Shown here: positions 1 through 63,034 of the stretch, piece after piece | How the letters are laid out: each line of letters starts with the position of its first letter | How positions within the stretch are numbered: position 1 is the stretch's first letter | Assembly (NCBI GenBank): GCA_037976565.1 | Contig: CP137675.1 | Coordinates: forward strand, 20,362,446 to 20,426,445 | Direction of reading: 5' to 3' | Source: Mesocentrotus franciscanus | Lineage: Eukaryota; Echinodermata; Echinoidea; Camarodonta; Strongylocentrotidae | Length of the DNA: 64,000 nt | The notes under the pieces: generated by a model | Database searches by the model: none | What the model was told of the DNA's origin: nothing | What the model saw: only the letters and a program-made list of their open reading frames with translations | Position numbers and translations under genes: made by a program

Positions 1-108
1 AGTGGGATGTACCTCATGAGGAGAAACAGGCTTTGAGTTACTCCGAGCTGGGCTCCTATTGATGTGGCAGATGCACTGGAGCTTCTCTCCCCCCAATTTA
101 GGCATAGA

Positions 109-340
109 GCTGTGAGGAGGTTTGCAGTCTCAAGGCTAAGACAGGCCATTGATGAGGTATGTAGGGGATGTGAGGGATGTTAGTGGGGGAGGCTGTGAGG
201 AGGTTTGCAGTGTCATGGCTAAGACAGGCCATTGATGATGTATAGAGGGGTTGGGAAGGAGGTTGGCTTGGGAGGGGGGTGGAGGGGCTGTTAGAAGTTT
301 TGCAGTCTCCAGTCTTAGACAGGCCATTTAGGCATATTAG
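109..340. repeat. Three imperfect tandem copies, unit 83-95 bp
   Basis: Units start at about 109, 192 and 287. Each has a gctgt(g/t)agaagg-like start, then gtttgcagt, then taagacaggccatt. Between these the sequence is G-rich. It lies in the PIK3C3 intron upstream of exon 2016. No coding role is seen. Confidence 0.7.
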
Positions 341-1109
341 CAAAATGCTGTGGCGTGTAGGAATGCGGCTTCTTTCCTTCATGCGGAATTACCTCCTTGG
401 GGACCGAAATCTCTGTGTCCAAAAGACCGTATGCTTCTTTTTGATACTGGAATCCCTCAATCGTTTTTTGTTCCCCACTGCAGACTCGCTAAAACTACAT
501 AGCTTCCTCTATGGTTATATCATGAATTTGTTTTGTGTGTATGTTTGGTTGTTTATTTATGTGTCGTGTGTATGAGCATGGACCTCTTTTGCCGTGGGAC
601 TATATATTAACACAATATTTGGGGGGCAAAGCCAAAAAAGGACAGCAATTTTAAAGGCACTCAAACCATTGTCTCTGTCAGGAATGTGTCTCATTGATAC
701 CTGCCTCCCAATCAATTGGTAAGATCAAATTTGAATAGAGACAATACACAGGAAGTCAGACAGGAGTTGACTCACTATAAACTACCCATTGAAAGGTGCT
801 TTCAACAGAGAATACAAAACTAATTTTCATCTAATCATTCTACCTATAGTTTCTACATTAAAAATAAAAGTATTTACTTTTCTTTTCTTAAAAAAAAAAC
901 AACTCTTGTACCCCGCTCTCTCTCTCTCTCTCTCTTTGCCTTCCCTAGACATAGATAGTTCGAGGAAGGGGTGAAATGGCCCCAATTTACAAGAAAATGT
1001 GAAAGCAGAGGTTAAAATGCTGGAGCAACCTAACCCCCCTTTCAGAACCTTGAGAGGGCCGAGGAGATTTGCATCGGGACATAAATCCTAGGGAGGAGAT
1101 TTTGTTTGA
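340..1109. other. PIK3C3 intron, no feature recognised
   Basis: This intronic stretch contains a short CT-dinucleotide run near 917-936. I see no gene or recognisable element. Confidence 0.4.
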
Positions 1110-1500
1110 GTTTGAGTCCAACTAAAGCGCCCTAGAACTTCTGCAAGGTTGCCTAAATGGTCCTTGCTGATAACCATACAGTCATCCAAGTAGATGAGGC
1201 ATTTTGTCCAATGTAGGCCTTGTAGGGCAACTTCCATCAACCTCTGGGTGCATTCACCAAGCCAAAAGGCATGACATTGAAGTGGTATAGGCTAGTACCT
1301 GTTGTATAAGCCTTCTTCTCCTTGTCGTCAGGGTTGAGAGGGATTTGCCAGTAGCCACTTGAAATATCCATCACACTGAAGTATGCTGAAGAATTCAAGG
1401 CATCTTGTGTATCATCTTGCCTTGGTATAGGGTGCGAATCTCTCACTGTGATGGCCTTCACGGCTTTCCCGCACAATGACACCGCCCGTTTGGCGTCTTT
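1110..1500 (-). mobile_element. Ty3/Gypsy-type reverse transcriptase fragment (broken)
   Basis: On the minus strand an open stretch at 1482-1237 encodes the RT core signature YFSVMDISSGYWQIPL, then FNVMPFGLVNAP. After a frameshift near 1243 the reading continues with RLMEVALQGL and LIYLDDC, the YxDD catalytic motif. Only this part of pol is present. No LTRs, gag or integrase are seen nearby. It is a dead fragment inside a PIK3C3 intron. Confidence 0.8.
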
Positions 1501-2015
1501 TCATGCCACTACATTTCAATAATGTGCCTGATAAAGAATGCAAGGGGTGAAAAGTTGGATGCAGAGGGGGGTTGCTGTTTAAGTTGTGTGAAGTCTATGG
1601 GCTTAACCAGAATGTTGTTGAAGTGGGGTGGGGGTGGGCATTGCCTGTGAACGCACCACTTTTATGAATGCAGCAGATTGATTAGATACCTCTTGTGTGG
1701 CTCACTTCTATGTTTGAGGGCTCTTTTTACCATTTGGGTAACAATTGCCATACCCCCCCTATGATATTTTTTTTCACTGGGACAGGAGATTGCCATGAGA
1801 AGTTGTGATTGACATACTTTTTACAGAGAAATATAGAGGAATAGCCAATAAATGCTTACAAGCAATATTAAGATGTACATTATTCCATTGTTTTCCAGCA
1901 GAAAAAGAGGCATACATGTAGAGGGTCACATGAGAAAAGGGAAAGGGAAAAAAGTAAAACAAAGAGAGGTTAGTACTGATAATACAAAGAGACGTTTTAT
2001 CCCTCTATCATGCAG

Positions 2016-12589
<10,574 letters not shown>

Positions 12590-12638
12590 TCAACTGAAAT
12601 GTCTCTCTCTCTCTCTTTCTTTCACTCATGCCATTTAG

Positions 12639-12653
12639 TACTGGAGGAAATAA
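12639..12653 (+). repeat. PIK3C3: Tandem duplicate of the PIK3C3 terminal micro-exon
   Basis: TACTGGAGGAAATAA recurs exactly 64 bp after the first copy, with its own pyrimidine tract (ctctctctttctttcactcatgcc) and an AG acceptor. Splicing to either copy gives the same protein. Splicing to the second shortens the 3' UTR by 64 nt. Which copy is used cannot be told from sequence alone. Confidence 0.85.
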
Positions 12654-12771
12654 CCAACTCTGAAATGCATCTCATGATGAAATCAAGATGATCTTTGACA
12701 GTGGACACCATTGATAGCAGTGATAGTACTGCGTTGCCTATCTGAACCATTTTTAAGGAGCCTAGGCATTG

Positions 12772-12850
12772 TTTCACGAAACTGTCAGAAGTACAAGTTC
12801 ACCGTTTCAATGGGATGTCGGTAATATTGTACTTGTCGGTTTCGTAAAAC
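12772..12850. repeat. Inverted repeat within the PIK3C3 3' UTR
   Basis: The left arm (TTTCACGAAACTGTCAGAAG, then TACAA) and the right arm (TTGTACTTGTC, then GGTTTCGTAAAA) are near-complementary over about 24 nt, around a 30-nt loop. This looks like a small MITE. In the transcript it would form a stem-loop. Confidence 0.6.
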
Positions 12851-14110
12851 GCTACCCTGATCTGCAATATTGTCACATCTCAAAGATGTTACTTCACAAA
12901 GACAGCATTTGCTAAAATTGTATTTTGTAATGCCATGCCAAAGAGTTACATGAAGGGGTTGTGGATATTTCCAGAATACATGTACATGTACTGCCCCCAG
13001 CTGAAGACTTGAAGGAAAAACTGTCATTCCATATCTGTATTGTAGTAAAGACCTGTTAATGTTGCTCCAGAGATGGTTATAAGTGTCATCTTCAAAGAAT
13101 GACATTCCATGTTCCAAGTCTAGATGTCGTATTATGGATAGTGAAATTTTTTTATTTATCCCTGTCATCAGATTCACAAGGATTTATATTGATACAAATT
13201 CAAGTCTATACATCCATAACTTTCCTAGGTGTAGTGAGGCAATCTAAGCCTTGATTAGAATTTGAGTTGAATGTGAATGTAAAGGGTCAATATATTGTCG
13301 CCCTTTTAGTTCTATAACTGCAGCTTACTCAAAATAATTTATTTTCAATGTTCATCATGTGTTTCCATTTGCAATCAGAACATATTTAAACCAATGTCTG
13401 CAGACCCATCCCATTTTCTAAGTCATTCTGCACACACATGGCCTCATCCCCAACCACTTCAGTCCGAGCTCCTCCCGTAATATCCTGCAGCATAACAAGA
13501 TGTTTCTACTCCCAGGGCACTGCCCCTTGACAGAGGATTGTGTGATTGATGTGACTGTGAATGAGACTGTTTCCATGTTACTTGTTAGTGTGGAGACATA
13601 TTGGAATGATCGAGCCCTGATGATGTATATGTACCGTTAACAACTGAATTATTCATACCTTTTGTAAACTTTGTTTTTGTTTTGTTTTTTTCTTTTTTCT
13701 GTAACTCAAGAATAAAAGATGGACTGGTTGAATTAGGACTTTTGTTGAATACTTTAAGATGTAAGCTTTAATATGTCACATTCTCAAGAAACCTTGGGAC
13801 ATATCACTTTTTCACGTACTTAGAAAATGACAAAACTTGGTATTAGGGTATGAATAATTTAGTTGTGAACTGTAGTACAATCACAACATGAGAATTATGA
13901 AGGACAGAAATTTAGAGACTGGGGTCATTTTGAAACATCGCACACATATTTTATTCACATCACCTTTTTTTTACTCACAAGTCAATAATATCACAAGCTG
14001 GTAGACAATTGGCCATTTGTAAAGTGAAAATCAATGGGAAATGCATGTTGAAGGAAGCTTTACATTTAATACACCAAGGCCCAACCTTCGCAGTGTTGTG
14101 GTTGATCTAG

Positions 14111-14250
14111 GCCCCATTTCATAAAACATTTGATCTATAACAACTTACAAGTGTCATATTTCTATAACAAATTTGCTCACAGCCAATGAAATGCAATGAT
14201 TGCAGTAGCTTGTAACAGTTTTTGTAACTTGTTATTTTTTATGAAGGGGG
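14111..14250. mobile_element. Short MITE-like element
   Basis: The left end GCCCCATTTCATAAAA and right end TTTTTTATGAAGGGGG are inverted repeats 140 bp apart. This terminus type is common in echinoderm interspersed repeats (from memory, not searched). Confidence 0.6.
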
Positions 14251-15762
14251 TCTGTAATCATTCAATCAATCGCAAATCTTGTTACTGATTAGAGGACTAA
14301 CACTTAACTTGGATCAACTTTAACTCTTGAAATTGAGCCCTGGCGTTCACATTCCTGAATTATTCAATGGAAGCTGACATACGGAACATAATTGCACATG
14401 TATTACAAAATGAGGTTCAATACCTGAAGTCATTTGGAATTTCTAATGGAAGGCTCAGCATGTACCATGAAAAAAACCCATGTATTTCATGTAAATGTAT
14501 CCAACGAGGTTTATCATTGTATTGTAAAATATTTTCTTGCCCGAGACTTTTGGATATCAAAACTATTAATTTCAGCTTGTTTGTATGAATTTTTTTTTTT
14601 TTTTTTTGAATTCCTTTATAAATATTATGCATATTGTAATTTTGCATGTTTCCTGTTAATGAATTCACAGATTTATGATCTATCAGACTTTTATATTGTG
14701 TCTATTGAAAATGATTTTAGTTTAAAGAAATCTGGTGTATATTTGGTAGTTATATCTAATTCTGAAAATATTATTTACCAAGTCATCCAATTGTCTCGTG
14801 TGTATTCTTCACTGAATTACTAACAAAGATTTGCACTTGGGTCATAAAGCTGCATATATTACACAATCACAGTACAGAAAATTTCCTATATAAAAATTAC
14901 CACAAACAAAATATACAGATCACACTCAACCATATAAATATTCACAAATGGCAAGAACATATATATGTATAAAGCATACAAAATCAATTACACATCAAAT
15001 GGCAAGCACTCTTTATATATTAGTTTTCAACCCTTAGTCAGACGAATTCACCAAAGTGTATCATATATTTGAGGATCACATGGACTTCATATAAAATCCA
15101 GGTCTACTCTTCAAAATGAGCGACAATTTCATTACTACAAGTACTTGTAATGACTCAGGAGTATGTGTGATATGTACTCTGTGTGCATGCCAATATTCAT
15201 GTCAAGTTGGCACATAATTTCTTGTTTGTTTGTCTTCTTCAGTACATAGTCAATAACAAAACATCTGATCGATATTATCAAAATGTAACTACATTATATA
15301 CATGTAGTTTATTTCTTCAGGCTCAGATTATGCATGATTATTTTAGAGTTATTTTATTTAAAACAAATTATATCATTTGACTAAAGAAAACTGATTTATA
15401 TCTAGAATATTTAAATACAATGTGTTATCATCAAGCCACTGTCTACAGGGCTGTTCACACTGGATGTGGAACCCCTGCATCAGACAAATCTAATGTATGT
15501 ATGAATGTGTCACAGCCTCGCGTGTGACTAAATTCAGTGTAAACGAATGCATTCGTGGTGTGTAGAGCACATTCGTTTCCCTTTTGTTTTTTTGTTGTTG
15601 AAAGATCATGCAAAATATTAATTTGAAATGATATGTAAAGAAAGACTGAAACTGTGATACAATTGAGAGACCGTCAATGGTGATTCAGAGTGAAAGCACA
15701 TCAATTACCTGAATTCAACATATAGAAAAAGATAGGCAGGATGTCAGCATTCAGGTGTCTTA

Positions 15763-16139
15763 AAGCCCACCGCACGCTATACGATCCTCACGTGATCAAA
15801 TTTTTTGAAGAAATTGCAATTATATTAGATATAGAAATCTAAACAAAGGTCATCACCCTAATTTACAAGTAGGTTCTAAATTGTAAAAATATTAACAACC
15901 GGAGTTTTAGTGCATTTAAGCCTTCTAGTCTGAATAAAAGCCTAATCGGCTTCAAATCTGTCATCACGATTCTTCTTTCAAGGAAGCTTGAAATCCCTTG
16001 ACATTTAGATTTTATTAATCATATGAGTATGACAATTCAGATCCTTGATCATTATTATTTTATATATTTGAATGTTTATATAAAAAATTGTTGCAAATTT
16101 TTAAAAAGTTAGTCAGATTGTATAGTGTGCTGTGGGCTT
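15763..16139. mobile_element. MITE with ~24-bp terminal inverted repeats
   Basis: The left end AAGCCCACCGCACGCTATAC (then GATC) matches the reverse complement of the right end at 16116-16139 with a few mismatches. The interior is AT-rich with no coding potential, length about 377 bp. No clear target-site duplication was found. Confidence 0.75.
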
Positions 16140-16314
16140 CAGAGACACAAAACAGGCTAGCAATATAATGTACATGTATCAAATAATCAAAACTTAAAAA
16201 AGGCAGTGAGTATATTTAATAGGGCTATCTACTCTCCAAACAAAAAGATTTATTCTCAATTGCAGCAATGTATAAGGCTAGTCAACGTATGCCATACTAA
16301 ACTGACATTCGCAT

Positions 16315-16480
16315 TCTAATGGATACCCATTTAACACCTGGGTGGAGAGGAGCAATGTAGACAAAGTGCCTTGCTCAAGGACATACATGTAAGTGCTGTG
16401 CCGGGGATCGAACCCACGACCTTTGCATTCTCAGTCGAGTGATTAGACCACTTGACTACATTACACTTCCAAATCCCCCA
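16315..16480 (-). mobile_element. tRNA-derived SINE
   Basis: The minus strand reads a tRNA-like head: an A-box-like TAGTCAAGTGGTCTAAT and a B-box-like GTGGGTTCGATCCCCGG. A body follows, with TCCTTGAGCAAGGCACTTTG and CTCCACCCAGGTG. This is a pol III-type SINE architecture common in marine invertebrates. It may lie in the KIF24 3' UTR. Confidence 0.75.
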
Positions 16481-17363
16481 CTGTAAATGGCGGCATATGT
16501 GAAGGAGGCCCTACTGTAGGAGATGCATACAAATTGTATTGTTGCTACAAGTCCTGTTATAAAATGCAGTGCAATGAAGTTATCATGCCTGTTGGATTGA
16601 TATCATTCTTCAACTCTACATGTGTACCATGACAAAGTTCTTCCATTACATTGTACATAATATGACGTTTAGTATTTCACTCGAGGGATCAGCCATTGTA
16701 GTGCTGAGCATAGTGATTATACAGCTATGGCACGTTAAATAACTTCTACATGTATTTGAAAACAAACTCAATGTAGCTACATGTAAATGTTAAATATGAT
16801 TATATAAGGTAAGCAATTTATATTCCTTTAAAGATGTACAAGACTGTGCAATTATTGAAATAAATAATTAAAAAAAGACAAATATACACAGCTCTGTTCA
16901 CTTGTACTTCTTATGTGTTTCAATGAGAAAGACTGAGAGAATACTGTTTTGTAACACTAGGAGAGGAAAGCAAGATTATATTCATGGATGGAAAATTAGT
17001 ACATGTACTTATTATATTTATGAATTAAAATTGTTGATACAAATTAGGGGAATATCAATTCAAGTTAAATATTGTATCTTATATTTAGACATTCAATCAA
17101 TCAACTACATTGGTTGCATTTATATCAATATTCAAGCCACACCCCAGTCTACTTGTTTGGTGTAGAGCATCTTGAGAATGAATTCAACTGATCTCTGAAT
17201 ACATCAAGAATCAACAAGATTTGTTGCATTCACATCAAGTTTTTTAAGCCATTACTTGTGTAGAGCAACTTGAGAAAGAATTCAACTGCTCTCTGAATGT
17301 ATTCAGATTCCAGACTCTACTAGATTGGTTGCATTCACTTCAAGATTTAAGCCATTCCTTGAT

Positions 17364-56764
<39,401 letters not shown>

Positions 56765-57609
56765 GGCTGGACTACAGATCCAAGTCAGTCACAGGCATGC
56801 CACAACATTCAGTACATTCATGTATATCTACAGAGGCATGGACAAACAAAAGGATACATATGGTACATACATGACAGAATTTTGGGGTCACAGAAGTGTA
56901 ATGACGCTTCTACATAAATGTAGACATGCATTATTGAAAAGAAAGGGTGAGGGAAATATATATGCACCTGGGATGTTTAACTTCTGCAAAGGTAAGGATA
57001 AGAGTAGATGGTATTACATAGGCTATATATTTGTAACACATACACTGTATGTACATAATGTAAGCAAGAACTTGGTAAAAGAATGCACCTGAATTATCAT
57101 ACTGCTACATCAGATACAAAAATACATGTAAACAGAATAGGTATAGGGTCAGTGTAAAAGGGCAATTCAACAAATTATGAAACATGACAAACAATTTACA
57201 CAAAATTTACGCCCACGATGGTTGAAATTTGGATATTATGTCTAGATAGAATTGTGGAATCATTTTCTCCCGTTAATTTTATCCTTGCGTGTCCCCTTCA
57301 GGGATAATCTGAAATTATACATGAAGTGACATATGTGAGACTACACAAACAAAAATCATGAACAAAAATCTTAGTCTTAGCATAAAATGAAACTGTATTT
57401 TGGATGGACATGCACTAAGTCAATAAATTACATTATAAACTGTATTTCTCGACATTGATACAACAGAAAAGCATGGTAGCATGGTAGAATGGTGTTAAAA
57501 CCCCATCATATATTTTATGATTTTCCAAGGTGTAACATTACTACAGTAAGTCCTAAAAACATTCAGTAACATTCATAAGTCCAAAAATGTAATAGTATAT
57601 CATTCCTAG

Positions 57610-57870
57610 AGTTCATAATACCAAAAATGAAATAGAACCCTGTATCATTTTAGGAATTACGAACCTTCAGTAATAATTAGGGAATACACCACCTTCGGAA
57701 TTATGAACCCTATTTCAGTTTTTGAATTATGACCCCTATTCATTTTTAAAAATTACGAATCCTTTTTTCATTTTCGGATTCATGAACCCTATTTCAGTTT
57801 TGGAATCAAGAGCCTTAATTTTAGCTTCGGAAATTAAACTAAATTCAATTTTTTCATTTTTCGAATTATG
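57610..57870. repeat. Degenerate tandem repeat, unit ~40 bp
   Basis: Variants of TTTCGGAATTATGAACCCTA plus TTTCAGTTT recur about six times with heavy divergence. It lies upstream of KIF24. Confidence 0.6.
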
Positions 57871-57879
57871 GGCTTTTTA

Positions 57880-58090
57880 AAGACTAAGAGTTAAGACGTG
57901 TCCTGACCAGGCAATTATTTATATTTTTTTTGGTTCTCTCCTTCTAAATCACGCACTTGTATTCTCAACACAGTTTCTGTTCTCCGCTTTCTTTTCTTTT
58001 TGCATTAAAAAAAAATATAGAATTTGACACTTTTTGAAGATTAAAAAAAGACTAAGATTAAAACCCGGTGATTATTTATATTTTTGTTCT
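57880..58090. repeat. Imperfect duplication of ~60 bp
   Basis: aagactaagagttaagac, then attatttatattttttttgg and ttctctcc at 57880-57955 is echoed at 58040-58095 (aagactaagattaaaac, then attatttatatttttgttct). Confidence 0.55.
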
Positions 58091-59698
58091 CTCTTTATAT
58101 TTGCTTTTAAGAGAGCTACATGTATAGAATATGCTGCTGTTTAAAAAAAAGAGTGTAGCACACAACATAACTGAGAATATTCTTTAGAGATCACGTGACT
58201 GTGATCAGCCAATGACATAAGCTTTACATTGCTGGGGGCAGGGCTTAGCAAATAGCTATCTTGAGCACGGGGCCTCCCATAACTGCCCGCAAGAATAGAA
58301 GAAATGACCAAAGAAAATAAACTCACATATAAACTGCTTTTTTGACCCTTTCCTATTAACCTTTTCACTCAATTTTGTTTACCGAACTTTCATGAAACAT
58401 TGAACATCCGGAAATTTTTTAAGATAAAATTTTGATATTTTTCATGTTTTCCCCAATTTTCTTGAGTTCTAGCCCAGCGACTTCTGTCTAATTTTGTTGT
58501 GACGGGTCACATGTACATGTATGTACAGTAGTTACATTTAGGGTTGGTGCTACATGTACATTATCTAAATATAAATTTTTTCCATTCTCACTGAAATTAC
58601 ATACATGTATAATATTGAATGCATGTTATTGTTTGTAATTCAGTACCCTCTGTTCTAGAGAAGGAATTATGGGAAGAAAAAAAAGACACTTGATAATTTT
58701 TTTTTTCTAAGAGGAAAGGAAGGAAATGGATTTGTAATATATGGAAGCAGAAAAATTGAAAGGAGAGTAGAGACTTCAGACAATGACAAGTTTGACAACT
58801 ACACATGCAGCTGCAATTTCAATGCTTCCTTTACAACCACTTCCAGTTTTGTTTCTGATCTGACTAATCAAAGAGTTCTATGAAATGAATTGCCATTGAG
58901 TGCATTGCCCATCTAAAATGAATTTATTGTAACAACATTTCCAGATCATACATTTTTAGTAAAACAGAAAAGTAGTTTGAGAAAATACAGGATTTTAGTT
59001 GATTTTTCCAGACAGAGTATAAGAGGATTCCTTATGTTGATCATGTTTAAATTTACAGGTATATGAATACACACATCAAAATTTAATCAGCATTACCCAC
59101 CCCCCATAGATTATTTTGATTAATACTTTATAAGTGCTTCTCATAAATTATCTTACCCGCTTATATTATAAAAACGGTCAATAACGGTGATATTTTTTCT
59201 CCTAAAGTCATCAAGATTTAAATTCCATTATTTCATTTTGTTATTTATTTTCTCATGCTCTTTGTATTTTCTCTTGCTTTTTTTATTCTATGATTTATTG
59301 AACAATCTTGAATTAAACCTCAATAGGTTCATAGACCTGTTTGTTGTAATTGAACTTGTACACATTTGTGCATTGCTATACTTAATTATTATAACAATTT
59401 TTTTATTGATACAAATTAAGGTAAAATCATTTATTATTATCTGGTAACATCTGTATATATGCATTTTTTTTTAAATGCAAGACATGACTTCAAAACCAGT
59501 CAATGGTGTATACTTGAAAGGTATTGAACTTGAAAGGGAACATTCTTCTCTGTTAAGTTTCTGCCTTTAAATTACTTTTTTTTCAGTCACCTTGAATTTC
59601 ACTTCACTCTACTCCAAACAGGTACAGTAAGGTATGAATTATTAACTAGTTTCAGAACTGACAGACAGTGAATGCAAATAAAATCAATATTTACCCGA

Positions 59699-59870
59699 GA
59701 GGCATCAGCAAGTGGCTATGATGAAGCTTACACAACTAAGATCTAGCAGAATAATGATAGCCAAGCAAATTTAGCGGACATCCAGGCACAACAGCTCATT
59801 GTCGCTCATTCTATAGCCACCGAAGCGAGTCGATGACTGTCAGACGGCCACCAGTAGCCCAGTACCTTGC
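59699..59870 (-). promoter_or_regulatory. Possible KIF24 promoter / non-coding first exon
   Basis: A patch with higher GC than its surroundings ends, on the minus strand, in GATGCCTCTCGG before gtaaat, a reasonable donor. A possible acceptor (ctgtag) lies just upstream of the KIF24 ATG. This would make a 5' UTR exon about 3 kb upstream. It is speculative; there is no transcript evidence. Confidence 0.25.
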
Positions 59871-60457
59871 AAGAACCCTCATCCACTTGCAAATTCACAA
59901 TGCTTTTTTTTCACCTCCTAGTCAGGCTTGGGTGGTCATCCATTCACATCTTAAGGACTGATGTGATTATGCTCAATTCAAATCTGGGCAGATTTTATGG
60001 GAAAGAGGAAATACCAGTATCTTCTTCAATACCTGTTCATAGCAATTTTATTGACTTAAAATGACACTGTTTAGAAAAGTATGTGGGATTGAATGCATGT
60101 TGTCTTTTCTTTTCTGTTTTTAAATTGAAGTTTCCCTGAATCCTTCCATCACATGTATACACAAATAAATATTAAAAGACAAATTTTTGTCAAAATGTTG
60201 TATGTTACATTTCAAAAATGGTAATGCATTTAGAAGAAAGGGTTTCATAGTTCCTTCAAATGAAGAAGAAGAAAGAAAAAAGAAAAACACGATTTGAAAT
60301 CTTGCTATCAAATATTGATCACAAGGTTTGCACGTTCTTCTAGTTTTCATAGTAGAGTTTGTTACACGTACGGTGTAGGAAGAAAAGTAAGCATTGCATT
60401 ATTTGTGTGAATGGGTTTTTACAGTATATCAATCAGATTATTTATGTTTGGGGACCG

Positions 60458-60760
60458 ACCTTTAAAGGGGAAGTCCACCCTAATATTAAATTGGTTTTAA
60501 TAGAAGCAGAAAAATTAGAGAAACAATTCAGTGAAAGTTTGAGAAAAATCGAACAACAAATAAGAAAGTTATGAATCTTTCAAAATCATGAAAATCATGG
60601 AATCTTTGAGACAGATTGGCAATGCGGTCAGAAATTGTGATGTCATCCTCTCACAATTCACCACTGATCTGAATGAAAGAATGACCCAAAATCTCCATTT
60701 CTCTGAATGTTAATTGAATAGTAGACCTATCTTTAAAATATATGGGGGTGCATGAAAGAT
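60458..60760 (+). mobile_element. Interspersed repeat fragment
   Basis: It starts TTTAAAGGGGAAGTCCACCC, a terminus I recall from abundant short elements in marine deuterostomes, and runs to about 60760. The matching inverted right end was not found. It gives a short Lys/Glu-rich frame that I do not regard as a gene. Confidence 0.4.
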
Positions 60761-62952
60761 AGATAGATAGGCATGAAGAAAATATATATTTTAATCAAAA
60801 TGGAATTTAATGACATTTCTTGCATTCAACAAAGGATAAAAAAACCAGTGGATTTTCGGACGGCATTTAAAAAGGTAAGTGACAAAGGCATTGTTTTGTA
60901 TTGGTATAATGACTATATACGTTCATGATGTGATCAAGCTCTCTTTGCGGATGAATGAGTTTTCCCCCCGGCTCTCAAAAAAACTGTGTTGCAATGAGTC
61001 GGCACCTCCTCAGACATTTCCATGTAAATAATGTCTTTGCATGGAGTAAAAATATATTTTGCGATACAGTGTGTATCAAAATAAAGTTAATCCAAATTTT
61101 GAGGGTTGATATTCCAAGCCAATTTAATTAAACAATTTACATTTACCTGAACATCAAAAAGAAAGTCCTCAGCTTTCCATTGATACATCAATTGCATCAC
61201 CTTTTTTTAAAAGTTGCGATCAATCAAACACAATTTTTTCATACAGGGGTTGTAAACATATTTCCAATAATTATATTTAGGGTGCATGTATGTATTTCTT
61301 GATGGAAAATTAGTACAGAACAAAGGGTCATGTATTAAAAAAAGGATTGATCGCAACTTTAAAACAAAATTCATGAACTTCTTATTTTTAATCAGAATTT
61401 GCTCAATCATTCACCGACCTGTTCCTCATATCTGTCTGCTTTTATTAAAACAAACTTAATTTTCAGGGTGGATTTCATTTTAATTATCCTAATCACCTTC
61501 CATTTCTACTTTATCAGCAACTCTATGAAATTACACATAGAGGATAGGATAAAAACCATTAAAAATTCCAAGTCTGCAGTAAAGTTTGATCATGGAGCTA
61601 AGGTAGGCCTACATTGTACTATAGATCCATAGTTCAACAGAAATGAACTGGACTGTATGACAATTTCAACTGAACAGCTGTTTTGCAGAAATGTGGATTT
61701 CCTGACTATTGTTGCATCAACTGGAAACCATGGTTGCTTGCCAATATAAACATATCGAGTTGTCAAAAGCAAGGACCCAAGAGTATACTTTGAATGAAGA
61801 TGATATTTCAGCACCTACCTACTAATTGATTGGAAGGAGAATTCTAGATAACTCATGTTCATGAGCCTATCTATTAAAGGTTATGTCAACCTACATGTAC
61901 ATGTCCACATAGTAAGATAATACCGGTACTCAATATCCATGGTTCTCGGTTAGAATGAAAATTTGACATTTTGACATAGTTATAAAAGTACATTAAATAT
62001 TTGGCAGCATGTCTCAAAATAGGGGAATAACATTAGTTAAAGTTTTAAAGGGGAAAAAAAATCAATCAACATTTAGAATTAAAAAAGAAGGAAATAAATT
62101 TTGATTTTTGATAAGAATGCAATATGTATTCATTATTATTATAGCATGACTAAAGAGGAAGATATCTTTCCATCTAAATGAATATTCATTTTAGACAAAC
62201 TCCCTGATACGGAATAGAGTGTCTAACAATATATCCTTCCAGACTGCTTTGTGCTCTTGTATGTTTTTCATGATTCATTTTTGTTCGTTTTAAATTAAAT
62301 AATCTTCATTTTAAGAAAGAGATATAATTATTGAAAAAGTTTAGTTCTTTAGATATTTGAGCAGAAGTATGGAACCAAAACAGTTCCACAAAATGCATCT
62401 CAAACTACATATTAGAGACTTCCATGTATACATGTATGTACATCAAAGTAAAAAAATTACAAGCTGTAGACTTAGAGAAAAAATGAAGGTAAAAACAGAG
62501 TTAACATACCTTTCACTTTTTGGGGTTTAAAAAAAAATGGTAGGTGGACTGTACTACACATTCATTACATCTCTTATGTTTGTACAAGATTTTCTATATT
62601 ATCAACAGAGTCTGTTTATCATTTATTTCTTATATCTGACCCCTTTCTCTGACCACAACATCTAAAAAATGGCTTGTTCAAAAGTAGTCAAATTTGGTAC
62701 AATGATTGTCTTAGCACAATAACAACATACATTTAGTCAACGCATTGTGACATCATCTAGGCACCATTTTGTAATTTAAGGCAAAACACATGTTCATGTA
62801 CATGTATACAGCCACACACGTGTGTCTTTATCATCCAGCCGCATGCTTGTGACAATAGCAAGGCCTAGTGGAGTGGCTTATTCCGAAAGGTCGGGTAGTG
62901 TCGCGTCGCTAAATTGAACGCGACCATTCGTGCAAAGCCCCCCTCGGTTTTA

Positions 62953-63034
62953 CCGAAAGGGTGCGTTGAGAACGGAGTACCGCCTTTTACGCACCCTTTC
63001 GGGATAAGCGGGGCTTTCTCGAAAGGGTGCGTTG
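62953..63034. repeat. Strong hairpin with third copy of the arm
   Basis: CCGAAAGGGTGCGT (62953-62966) and ACGCACCCTTTCGG (62989-63002) are perfect inverted repeats around a 22-nt loop. The arm appears again as TCGAAAGGGTGCGT at about 63019. The patch 62880-63040 is clearly GC-richer than its surroundings. Confidence 0.85.

Larger units (their letters stand above)
12590..13735 (+). other. PIK3C3: PIK3C3 3' UTR with candidate polyadenylation signal
   Basis: No gene is seen here. AATAAA lies at 13711-13716 and is followed by GT-rich sequence, a reasonable poly(A) site about 1.1 kb after the stop. The segment contains the second copy of the terminal exon and an inverted repeat at 12772-12850. 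The exact 3' end is inferred. Confidence 0.5.
13736..17363. other. Intergenic region between convergent PIK3C3 and KIF24
   Basis: No protein gene was recognised. It contains the MITE at 14111-14250, a poly-T run at 14588-14607, the MITE at 15763-16139, a SINE and extra copies of the KIF24 3'-terminal sequence. AATAAA on the minus strand at 16254-16249 could end the KIF24 transcript. That is a guess from position only. Confidence 0.5.

Noticed and set aside
16315..16480. A possible functional tRNA gene on the minus strand
   Set aside because: The A- and B-box-like sequences are present, but the acceptor arms do not pair well and a SINE body follows directly.
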